Shown in pieces: positions 1 to 6,222 of a stretch of DNA of 7,115 bases. Source of the DNA: Actinomycetes bacterium (GTDB lineage Bacteria > Actinomycetota > Acidimicrobiia > Acidimicrobiales > Acidimicrobiaceae); assembly GCA_021792075.1 (NCBI GenBank), contig JAJYVK010000078.1:1-7115 (forward strand), read 5' to 3'. The position numbers and the translations under genes were made by a program. The stretch's first letter is position 1. Each line of letters opens with the position of its first letter. Under the pieces are notes generated by a model, which was not told the origin of the DNA, made no database searches, and worked only from the letters and a program-made list of their open reading frames with translations.

Positions 1-1
1 G

Positions 2-1726
2 GAGAACCATACCTGGGCTACCGTCACTTTGCAGAACTATTTCAGGATGTACTCCAAGCTGGCCGGCATGACCGGAACCGCGGAAACTGAGGCATCCGAA
101 TTCGCAAGCACTTACAACCTCCCAGTGGTTCCGATTCCCACCAACAAAGAGATGATCCGCAAGAACTACCCAGATGTCGTATACAAGACTGAGCTTGCCA
201 AGTTCAAGGCCGTCGTTGACGACATCGAGGAGAGAAATGCCGTAGGACAGCCCATCCTCGTCGGTACGGCATCCGTTGCGAAGTCTGAGGTGTTGTCCCA
301 GCTTCTGTCGCAGAAGGGAATTGTACACAATGTCCTGAATGCGAAGCAGCACTTCAGGGAGGCCGAGATTGTCGCTCAGGCCGGACGTCTGGGAGCAGTC
401 ACGGTAGCGACGAATATGGCGGGCCGAGGCGTAGACATCCTTCTCGGAGGCAATCCTGAAGGCCTGGCGATACAGGAACTAATCTCACGAGAAATCGACC
501 CTACGGATCCTGGGAACGAGTCTGTGATCACCGAGACTCTTGCGCGCTTTCAACAGCAGTGCACAGCTGAAGGTGACAGGATCAGAGAGCTGGGAGGCCT
601 CTACGTTCTGGGATCGGAGCGGCACGAAAGCAGGAGAATCGACAATCAGCTTCGGGGTAGGTCGGGGCGCCAGGGAGATCCAGGAGAGAGCAGATTCTAC
701 CTTTCTCTTGAGGACGAACTCATGCGCCTTTTCGCCACTGGAGCGGTCTCATATATACTAGACAGGACCTTTCCCGATGACACCCCGCTCGAGCACAAGA
801 TGGTCTCGAAGGCCATCGAGCGAGCCCAGTTGACCGTAGAGGGCAAGAACGCTGAGATCCGAAAGGAAGTCTTGAAGTATGACGAGGTCCTTGACGCACA
901 GCGCAAAGTCATCTACAAACTGCGCAGGTCTGTTCTCGAAGGCGAAGACCTAAGGGGCAGGACCATTGAGATCATCGAGAAGACGCTTGACGAGTTAGTG
1001 GAGAAGTACCTTGTCTCGGATTTCCAGGAGCAGTGGGAGCTTTCCGGTCTTGTGACCGAGGTCAGCCAGTACTTCCCGACGACATTCACGGTCGAAGAAC
1101 TCTCTGAAGCTGTCTCAAAGGAACAGGTGTATGAGAGCTTGAGGCAAGAGGTAGAGACGCTCTACGAGAAGCGCGAGCAAGAGATTGCCGGCGGTGTGGA
1201 GGTCGCTCGCGCTTTAGAGCGTGATGTCATGCTTGCTGTTATTGATCAGCGTTGGAGAGAGCACCTAGCTGAGATGGATGCGCTGAGGGAGGGCATAAAT
1301 CTCCGTGCCATGGGACAGCAGGACCCCCTTGTTGCATGGCAGCGTGAGGGTTATGAGATGTTCTCACATCTAATAGAAGTCATAGACGATGACTACTTCA
1401 AGTACATATTCCACGTTGAGCTGGTACAAGAGGAGGCTCCGAGCACTGATCTGTCGAAGGCTACTTACCTGGGCCAAAACGAGCCGGTCATGGATCTCTC
1501 GCTTTTGAACCAGGTGCAGCCGACAGAGGAGAATTTGGCCGCGGCTGATAAAGCCCCCCTTAAGACGGTGACTTCGACCAGCGAGTCGGCTGCCCAAGCT
1601 CTGGACAGCGAGGCTAAAATTCTTCCGTTCACTAAAGCGAATACCGAAAAGCTTGGCAGGAATGAACCTTGTTGGTGTGGTTCTGGTCAGAAGTTCAAGA
1701 ATTGCCACGGGAAGAGCGGCTCCTGA
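2..1726 (+). CDS. secA: Protein translocase ATPase SecA, C-terminal part (5' truncated)
   Basis: SecA is the ATPase motor that pushes unfolded preproteins through the SecYEG channel. The window opens inside the gene; reading from base 2 gives 574 codons to a TGA, so roughly the first third (Walker A and most of the first nucleotide-binding domain) lies to the left. In the visible numbering, MTGTAE is at 23-28, NMAGRGVDILLGGN at 138-151, and the arginine-finger block QLRGRSGRQGDPG at 216-228. The helical scaffold and wing follow. LRAMGQQDPLVAWQREGYEMF, at 434-454, is the usual end of the helical wing/scaffold region. A poorly conserved, acidic to Ala/Thr-rich linker spans about 475-550. The tail is a SEC-C zinc motif, with C557, C559, C568 and H569 as ligands, used for SecB or ribosome/lipid contacts in other species. 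Trp replaces the common Pro between the first two cysteines. TTG at 29 is internal, not a start: the family reading continues upstream to the edge. prfB follows after 36 bases. Confidence 0.97.
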   Translation, partial: ENHTWATVTLQNYFRMYSKLAGMTGTAETEASEFASTYNLPVVPIPTNKEMIRKNYPDVVYKTELAKFKAVVDDIEERNAVGQPILVGTASVAKSEVLSQLLSQKGIVHNVLNAKQHFREAEIVAQAGRLGAVTVATNMAGRGVDILLGGNPEGLAIQELISREIDPTDPGNESVITETLARFQQQCTAEGDRIRELGGLYVLGSERHESRRIDNQLRGRSGRQGDPGESRFYLSLEDELMRLFATGAVSYILDRTFPDDTPLEHKMVSKAIERAQLTVEGKNAEIRKEVLKYDEVLDAQRKVIYKLRRSVLEGEDLRGRTIEIIEKTLDELVEKYLVSDFQEQWELSGLVTEVSQYFPTTFTVEELSEAVSKEQVYESLRQEVETLYEKREQEIAGGVEVARALERDVMLAVIDQRWREHLAEMDALREGINLRAMGQQDPLVAWQREGYEMFSHLIEVIDDDYFKYIFHVELVQEEAPSTDLSKATYLGQNEPVMDLSLLNQVQPTEENLAAADKAPLKTVTSTSESAAQALDSEAKILPFTKANTEKLGRNEPCWCGSGQKFKNCHGKSGS

Positions 1727-1752
1727 CGGGATCGCTCATGGGTTTTAGATCT

Positions 1753-1756
1753 AGGA
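1753..1756 (+). promoter_or_regulatory. Ribosome binding site supporting the TTG start of prfB
   Basis: AGGA stands six bases before TTG at 1763, a normal spacing. The ATG at 1738 has only a weak GGGA upstream. This is the main sequence reason for preferring the non-standard TTG start. Confidence 0.55.
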
Positions 1757-1762
1757 AAAATT

Positions 1763-2872
1763 TTGAAGCCTTTTGATGACGCGCTGTCTGAGCTTGGAAA
1801 ACGTCTGGAAAATGCAAAGACGATCCTTGGTTTTGAAGCGCTGATGGCAAAGAAAGTTGAACTTGAGAAACAGGTCAGCGACGCGAATCTTTGGGACAAC
1901 CCGGAGCGCGCGAGGAGGGTGTCCGCGGAGTATTCTTCCGTGAACGACGATCTCACCATGATCTCCAGTCTGGCACGTGATCTCGAAGATGCCGAGACTC
2001 TCTACGATCTCGGTAAAGAAGAGGGAGATGACACTTTGGAGTCAGAGATCGAGGAGGCCATTCAAGGATTGTCGAAGGAGTTCGACTCCCTGGAGCTTCG
2101 CCTGCTTTTCTCTGGTGAGCACGACTCCAAGGATGCTGTGTGTGAAATTCACGCGGGCGTGGGCGGCACCGATGCCCAGGACTGGGCCGAAATGATGCTT
2201 CGCATGTACCTGAGATGGGCTGAACGCCGTGGATTCGAGGTTGAGATCGATGAGGTATCTCCAGGCCAGGAGGCGGGGATTCTGTCGGCAACAATGATAA
2301 TTCGTGGAAGGTTCGCCTACGGCCTTCTTAGGGCAGAGAAGGGTGTTCATCGGCTCGTGAGAATCTCACCTTTCGGTGCCGCGGGCAAGCGACAGACGAG
2401 CTTTTCCTCGTTTGACGCGGTGCCATTCATGGACGAAATGATTGATGAAGTTGCCATCGACGAGAAGGATCTGAGGATAGACACCTACAGGTCTTCAGGT
2501 GCCGGTGGGCAGCATGTCAATGTCACCGATTCGGCTGTCAGGATCACACATATTCCCAGTGGAATCGTCGTGTCATGCCAGAACGAAAGAAGCCAGCATC
2601 AGAACAAGGCTAAGGCATTGCAGATTCTGGCGGCTAAATTGGTTGAGCGACAACGACAACAACGCCGAGCCGAAATAGACGCAATTGCTGGGCCGCAATC
2701 CGAGGTGGGGTGGGGGAACCAGATTCGTTCATATGTTTTGGCTCCATATCAGCTGGTAAAAGATCTGCGTACAGGTGTGGAGACCGGAAACGTGGATGCA
2801 GTTTTAGACGGTGATTTGGACAACTTTATGGAGTCATATCTGCGCTGGGAGCGCGCACGCACTAGTTCTTAG
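1763..2872 (+). CDS. prfB: Peptide chain release factor 2 (RF2)
   Basis: RF2 recognises UGA and UAA in the ribosomal A site and triggers peptidyl-tRNA hydrolysis. The 369 residues match the family's full length. An N-terminal helical domain covers about 1-115. SPF, the tripeptide that reads the stop codon, is at 202-204. GGQ, the catalytic loop, is at 248-250 within SGAGGQHVN. The C-terminal YVLAPYQLVKDLRT and a final RW plus basic tail resemble actinobacterial RF2. The chosen start is TTG, six bases after AGGA; it places the first helix where family proteins begin. An ATG at 1738 lies in another frame and would reach this frame only by a +1 slip (see findings). The gene's own stop is TAG, which RF1 reads and RF2 does not. 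Its position right after secA repeats the order of Bacillus and relatives, and co-transcription with secA is likely from the 36-base gap. Function is certain; the exact start is less so. Confidence 0.96.
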   Translation: MKPFDDALSELGKRLENAKTILGFEALMAKKVELEKQVSDANLWDNPERARRVSAEYSSVNDDLTMISSLARDLEDAETLYDLGKEEGDDTLESEIEEAIQGLSKEFDSLELRLLFSGEHDSKDAVCEIHAGVGGTDAQDWAEMMLRMYLRWAERRGFEVEIDEVSPGQEAGILSATMIIRGRFAYGLLRAEKGVHRLVRISPFGAAGKRQTSFSSFDAVPFMDEMIDEVAIDEKDLRIDTYRSSGAGGQHVNVTDSAVRITHIPSGIVVSCQNERSQHQNKAKALQILAAKLVERQRQQRRAEIDAIAGPQSEVGWGNQIRSYVLAPYQLVKDLRTGVETGNVDAVLDGDLDNFMESYLRWERARTSS

Positions 2873-2947
2873 AGCAGGTGCCAATAACTATGATGAGATT
2901 CTCAGATCGGCTAGCAAAAAACCCTTCCCATTGCTTGGAGGCGCATC

Positions 2948-3643
2948 GTGATCAAAGTTGACAGAGTCTGCAAGCGGTACAAGGAGGATGAGTACGCGCT
3001 CATCGACTGCTCTCTTGAAATCGATCGCGGTGAATTCGTCTTCGTGGTTGGGGCATCCGGCTCCGGAAAGTCCACCCTTCTGCGGCTGCTTTTAAGGGAG
3101 GAGCGCCCAGATTCTGGGCAGGTGTGGGTTGCGGGCAAGGAACTCGCGTCGATGCCAGGGTGGAAGGTTCCATTCTTTAGAAGGAACATTGGCGCAATTT
3201 TCCAGGATTTCAGGTTGCTTCCGAACAAGACTGTTTTCGACAATGTCGCCTTTGCTCTCGAGGTGATTGGCAAGTCGAAGCGCCACATCTCAACGCAGGT
3301 TCCTCAAATGCTTGAACTGGTTGGACTGCATGACAAGCAGGATAGGCTGCCCGATGAGTTGTCGGGAGGCGAGCAACAGAGAGTTGCAATAGCCAGGGCA
3401 TTTATCAATCGCCCACTGATCCTTTTGGCCGATGAGCCTACGGGAAACCTGGACCCGGAGAATTCTTGGAGCGTCATGGGACTTTTGGAGCGGATCAATA
3501 GAACAGGGACAACGGTATTGATGGCGACCCACGATGTCGGGATTGTCGATTCCATGAGACGGCGAGTTATCGAACTGGATCATGGGCAGATAAAAAGGGA
3601 TCAAACCCGTGGGGTTTACGGGCTTGGACAGCAGACTAGTTGA
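2948..3643 (+). CDS. ftsE: Cell division ATP-binding protein FtsE
   Basis: FtsE is the cytoplasmic ATPase of the FtsEX complex. It belongs to the ABC family but transmits ATP-driven motion to periplasmic or extracellular wall hydrolases rather than moving a solute. All ABC motifs are intact in 231 residues: Walker [10 protein letters not shown] at 35-43, Q-loop Gln86 in IFQDFRLL, signature LSGGEQQRV at 138-146, Walker B LILLADEP at 157-164 with catalytic Glu163, D-loop NLDP at 167-170, and switch His195 in [12 protein letters not shown] is typical of FtsE. The GTG start is supported by GGAGG at 2937-2941, six bases upstream. The 75 bases after prfB contain no gene and no clear promoter or terminator. 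ftsX follows after 16 bases, as expected for an obligate pair. The protein ends with a short polar tail beyond the ABC core, a little longer than the minimal E. coli form. Confidence 0.97.
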   Translation: MIKVDRVCKRYKEDEYALIDCSLEIDRGEFVFVVGASGSGKSTLLRLLLREERPDSGQVWVAGKELASMPGWKVPFFRRNIGAIFQDFRLLPNKTVFDNVAFALEVIGKSKRHISTQVPQMLELVGLHDKQDRLPDELSGGEQQRVAIARAFINRPLILLADEPTGNLDPENSWSVMGLLERINRTGTTVLMATHDVGIVDSMRRRVIELDHGQIKRDQTRGVYGLGQQTS

Positions 3644-3659
3644 GTTTTAAGGAGTAAGC

Positions 3660-4547
3660 ATGGCAATTTCACTGGAATACGTCGTCAAGGAGACCTCAGG
3701 CAACTTGTGGCGTAACAGGCTGATGAGCCTTGCAGCAATTCTCACCATCTCCGTGTCGTTGGCCCTAGCTGGAGCCTCTCTACTGCTGAAGCAAGGTGTT
3801 TCAACGGCGACTTCTCAATGGAAGGGTGGAGTGCAGCTGCTGATTTTCATGCAGCCGAATGCCACCTCAAGCCAGACCAAAGCAGTCTCCAACCAGCTGA
3901 ATTCACTACCTGAAATAAAGAGCTATTTCTACATGGATCAGAGTAGGTCGTATCAGGAGTTCAAACAGCTCATGGCTAACTCCCCCGACCTGCTCAAAAG
4001 TGTGACTGAATCGCAGATTCCCCCGTCTTTTAGGGTGGTGCTTAAGAATCCCAACGATGCACCATCGGTGGGATCTCTGTTCCAGCAGCAAATTGGGGTA
4101 AAAGACGTCAACTTCAACCGTGGTGCTATCAACACTATGCTTCATGTGACTTCGATTGTTCAGTTCGTGATAGTTGCGCTCGCCGCAGTCCTACTCGTAT
4201 CGGCGTCTGTGCTGATATTGAACGTAATTCGTGTAGCGATCTTCTCCCGTCGAAGAGAGGTAGCCGTGATGAAGTTGGTTGGGGCTACCAACTGGTTCAT
4301 TCGCATTCCGTTCATGCTGGAGGGAATGGTACAGGGGCTTGTTGGCGCAATCGTGGCTGCTGCAGCTGTTATTGGAATCCAGTCGCTTTTCGAGTACGTA
4401 GTTTCACATTTTCAGGTGACGGTGCTCTCAAACTTCCTGGTATCCTCCCATGACGTTTTTATGACTGAGCTGTTTGTGGTGTTCATGGGTATAATCGTGG
4501 GCACGGCTGGTTCTGCATTTGCTGTCAGACGATACCTCGAGGTATAA
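3660..4547 (+). CDS. ftsX: Cell division membrane protein FtsX
   Basis: FtsX is the membrane partner of FtsE and recruits or activates peptidoglycan hydrolases on the outer face. The 295 residues have the family layout: a short cytoplasmic N-terminus with WRNRLMSLAAI, membrane helix 1 at about 21-43, a large extracellular domain at about 44-165, helix 2 at about 166-194, a cytoplasmic stretch RRREVAVMKLVGATNWFIR at 197-215 (the conserved segment that contacts FtsE), helix 3 at about 218-243 and helix 4 at about 268-290. The ATG start has AAGGAG five bases upstream, the strongest ribosome site of the forward block. The stop is TAA. In many gram-positives a wall hydrolase, a protease or smpB follows ftsX on the same strand; here the next gene is on the opposite strand, so the hydrolase partner must be encoded elsewhere. 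The membrane limits are read by eye from hydrophobicity. Confidence 0.96.
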   Translation: MAISLEYVVKETSGNLWRNRLMSLAAILTISVSLALAGASLLLKQGVSTATSQWKGGVQLLIFMQPNATSSQTKAVSNQLNSLPEIKSYFYMDQSRSYQEFKQLMANSPDLLKSVTESQIPPSFRVVLKNPNDAPSVGSLFQQQIGVKDVNFNRGAINTMLHVTSIVQFVIVALAAVLLVSASVLILNVIRVAIFSRRREVAVMKLVGATNWFIRIPFMLEGMVQGLVGAIVAAAAVIGIQSLFEYVVSHFQVTVLSNFLVSSHDVFMTELFVVFMGIIVGTAGSAFAVRRYLEV

Positions 4548-4587
4548 GCTTTCACCCTCCATTCTTTCATTGTGGGAAATAGCCTTT

Positions 4588-5838
4588 TCAGAAGGTAACC
4601 GTCTGCCAGCTGAGCCCTGCGTCATGGGTCATGATGAACTTAGACGACACCGTTCCGGCCTGCCTGGCGTCTCCTTCGACAGCGAAGCCCTGCGTGTTTG
4701 TAGTAAAGCCCAGGTCGTGAATCGGTGCTCCTCCGAAGCTCGCTTCGTTGATCACCGTCTGCCACGAGGATCCTCCATTGCTGCTCACATAGAGGAAGGT
4801 GGCTCCAGAAGAAGCCGAGACAGCAATTGTACTGCCGTTGGGAGATGCGATTCCATTAAGGATGCCCCCGAGCGGTGGTTGCGATGGAGCCGTCGTGAAA
4901 GTCGAAAGATCCGTGCTCTTGACGATAGTCTTCTGCTGTGTTCCAGCACCGGCGTCTCCACCGCAAGCCAAGACGAGTTGTGGGACGGACGATCCCGATA
5001 CGGGTGAGGCCAAGGCAATCGAAGGGTTGGTCGGTATTCCATTGAGGCAATCGGGGTTCAGTTGCGACCAGGTCGTAGTTCCAGTGGCTTGAAAAAACAA
5101 GTCACCCTTGTTGTCGTTTGCTGCGACGACTGTACCGTAGGGATTCGTGATTAGCCGTGGCTGCCAGCCGGCCGCAAATGTCGGCTGAGACTGTTCGGTG
5201 AAGCTGTCCTGATTTGCCGGGGAGAGGTAAAGAAGATCTGCCCCCGGGACGGCAGTGTTGGGATTACCGGCTATCAGATAGGTTGTTTTGCCGTTTGTTT
5301 CAAGCGATGTGACTCCGTATGAGCTGGGTGCGCCTGGAAGCGTTACTTTGTGCCAGGTGGCACCTCCATCGTAGGTGGCATAGAGGTTTGGCCCAAATAG
5401 GTACCCGTCAAGGATGTTTACAAAGCGGATTCTCGACACCGCCGTAGCGTCAGACGTGAGAGTCGGCCCCTGACCAAGGGGAATATTCGGAGCTGGAATC
5501 GCCAGCCACGTCTTGCCGCCGTCCTGTGTTCGTGCAATTGTGAGACAGGGTGTTCCCGCGCAGTAGGAGATGCCAAGTACGAAGCCGACGCTGGGGGAGA
5601 CAAAGCTGGCGGATTCAGGCTCAAATCCCGATGGCAGCGGGGTGCCCGCAGGGGCTGTGACGGGAGGGATAGTGGTAGTTGGGGAGGTGGTTGTAGTCGA
5701 TGTTGTCGATGTGGTGGTGGTTGTTGAGGTCGGAGAAGCACTCTTCGTAGATGAGGTGAGGCTATATGTGGCTGCCGCTATTATTATCACAAGAGCGATC
5801 ACACCTGATGTGATCACGATCTTCTGCTGTCTTGTCAT
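4588..5838 (-). CDS. Membrane-anchored Ycf48/BNR-like beta-propeller protein, function unknown
   Basis: I do not recognise a named gene. The 416 residues start with a short basic segment (MTRQQK), then one hydrophobic helix at about 7-26. No lipobox cysteine is present, so it looks like an uncleaved signal anchor, though cleavage after the Ala run is possible. Residues 33-63 form a Thr/Ser/Pro-rich stalk. The remaining 350 residues resemble a beta-propeller: Asp-box-like turns occur at 103-111 (TQDGGKTW), 154-162 (TYDGGATW), 351-359 (SSNGGSSW) and 403-411 (THDAGLSW). Three are preceded or followed by the blade phrase F..(x)..GF/GY..(G), at about 79-89, 139-149 and 378-389. Four cysteines (93, 98, 264, 292) could form two disulfides, which fits an extracellular fold. 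No sialidase catalytic set is evident, so enzymatic sialidase activity should not be inferred. The gene stands alone, convergent with ftsX and divergent from tal. A role in surface binding or assembly is only a guess. Confidence 0.85.
   Translation of the reverse strand: MTRQQKIVITSGVIALVIIIAAATYSLTSSTKSASPTSTTTTTSTTSTTTTSPTTTIPPVTAPAGTPLPSGFEPESASFVSPSVGFVLGISYCAGTPCLTIARTQDGGKTWLAIPAPNIPLGQGPTLTSDATAVSRIRFVNILDGYLFGPNLYATYDGGATWHKVTLPGAPSSYGVTSLETNGKTTYLIAGNPNTAVPGADLLYLSPANQDSFTEQSQPTFAAGWQPRLITNPYGTVVAANDNKGDLFFQATGTTTWSQLNPDCLNGIPTNPSIALASPVSGSSVPQLVLACGGDAGAGTQQKTIVKSTDLSTFTTAPSQPPLGGILNGIASPNGSTIAVSASSGATFLYVSSNGGSSWQTVINEASFGGAPIHDLGFTTNTQGFAVEGDARQAGTVSSKFIMTHDAGLSWQTVTF
5659..5742 (-). 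repeat. Low-complexity tract coding for a Thr/Ser/Pro stalk
   Basis: This stretch encodes residues 33-60 of the propeller protein, dominated by Thr with Ser and Pro and including runs of four and five Thr. On the + strand it reads as a GT-rich pattern with a repeated TCGATGT. Such stalks hold ectodomains away from the membrane and are often O-glycosylated in actinobacteria (family knowledge, not shown here). Similar repeated codons could allow length change by slippage. The Val-rich open frame on the + strand over this tract is a shadow of it. Confidence 0.7.
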
Positions 5839-5843
5839 GGCAT

Positions 5844-5849
5844 TCCTCC
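5844..5849 (-). promoter_or_regulatory. Ribosome binding site of the propeller gene
   Basis: Read on the minus strand, GGAGGA lies five bases before the ATG at 5838-5836. It fixes the start right before the basic residues and hydrophobic anchor, which supports the predicted export signal being the true N-terminus. Confidence 0.75.
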
Positions 5850-6056
5850 ATAAATTGCCTTATGTACACTCGATTGCTGGCCAAAGTATGCGTCAAGAAC
5901 AGTTCTCACGTTTAAGGCAAATCAGTCTCCTTGCATGACCGCTCCACATGGATTCGATCGGCTGATCAAGCTCTCGCTTGACCATAGGATAGCGTGCGTT
6001 AACCTTAGCTTTCTCTAGTTGCGAGGTGTTTTCAGTTCAACCGAAGTCTTACTGGT

Positions 6057-6083
6057 CCTGATCCGAAGCGGTTCAGGTTCTTT
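6057..6083 (+). terminator. Hairpin followed by a T-rich stretch upstream of tal (terminator- or attenuator-like)
   Basis: CCTGATCCG at 6057-6065 pairs with CGGTTCAGG at 6069-6077 around the loop AAG: eight pairs and one T-T mismatch. TTCTTT follows at 6078-6083. The T-rich side is on the + strand, towards tal, but no + strand gene ends just before it. It could be an attenuator in a tal leader, the end of a small RNA, or chance. The short, interrupted T-run makes it a poor intrinsic terminator. Confidence 0.3.
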
Positions 6084-6110
6084 GGTTGCAGGTCAGAATG
6101 GATTAACTTA

Positions 6111-6127
6111 TTGGTGGTTCTCACCAA
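6111..6127 (+). other. Small perfect inverted repeat in the tal upstream region
   Basis: TTGGTG at 6111-6116 and CACCAA at 6122-6127 enclose GTTCT. Six pairs with a five-base loop make a modest RNA hairpin or a protein-binding site. Part of its left arm, GGTGG at 6113-6117, could instead pair with CCACC at 6157-6161, just before TTTTT. Repeats of this size also arise by chance. Confidence 0.25.
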
Positions 6128-6222
6128 GAGATGATTTTGGGCTACTGTCGGACATGCCACCTTTTTGGTACTCCGAATCCGATGGCATCGAAGATGATTA
6201 GAAGTCCAGAAAGAGAGTTCAA

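Larger units (their letters stand above)
5839..6222. other. 384-base divergent intergenic region with no supported gene
   Basis: The region separates the start of the propeller gene from the start of tal, so it should carry promoters for both directions. No reading frame in it has a start with a ribosome site. I found no convincing -35/-10 pair: the best on the + strand is TTGGTT at 6082-6087 and TAACTT at 6104-6109 with 16 bases between, which is weak. It contains two hairpins on the tal side, listed separately. No tRNA or known riboswitch consensus was recognised. Confidence 0.6.

Noticed and set aside
1953..2350. Two minus-strand open frames of over 100 codons inside prfB
   Set aside because: They are antisense shadows of a highly conserved gene, with no start signals of their own.
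2894..2904. TGAGATTCTCA palindrome and a TATGAT sequence (2889-2894) between prfB and ftsE, considered as an internal promoter with operator
   Set aside because: No matching -35 box at 16-18 bases, and the palindrome is within chance expectation.
4519..5007. A 162-codon + strand open frame overlapping the end of ftsX and the propeller gene
   Set aside because: It has no ribosome site and no recognisable family, and it lies opposite a longer, coherent minus-strand gene.
5891..5896. TTGACG on the minus strand as a -35 box of the propeller gene
   Set aside because: No -10-like hexamer lies 16-18 bases downstream; the sequence there is TCGAGT.
5896..5906. AGAACAGTTCT palindrome upstream of the propeller gene, recalling the SOS box GAAC-N4-GTTC
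   Set aside because: The spacer is one base instead of four. Five-base arms with a fixed spacer are expected about seven times by chance in a window this size.
5570..5938. A 122-codon Val-rich + strand open frame opposite the propeller gene's N-terminus
   Set aside because: It is the reverse reading of the Thr-rich stalk and membrane helix; the minus frame has a ribosome site, a signal anchor and a coherent fold.
5935..6018. A 27-codon ATG frame that could be a leader peptide before the 6057 hairpin
   Set aside because: No ribosome site, no run of a regulatory amino acid, and too far from the hairpin to act as a classical attenuation peptide.
6057..6077. CCTGATCCG resembles a segment of the TPP riboswitch
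   Set aside because: The CTGAGA element and the matching GATAATGC-type segment are absent, and transaldolase does not use thiamine pyrophosphate.
6019..6201. A 60-codon + strand open frame starting at TTG, ending at TAG just before tal and in the same frame
   Set aside because: No ribosome site precedes the TTG, the product has no recognisable features, and the conserved transaldolase sequence begins only after the TAG.
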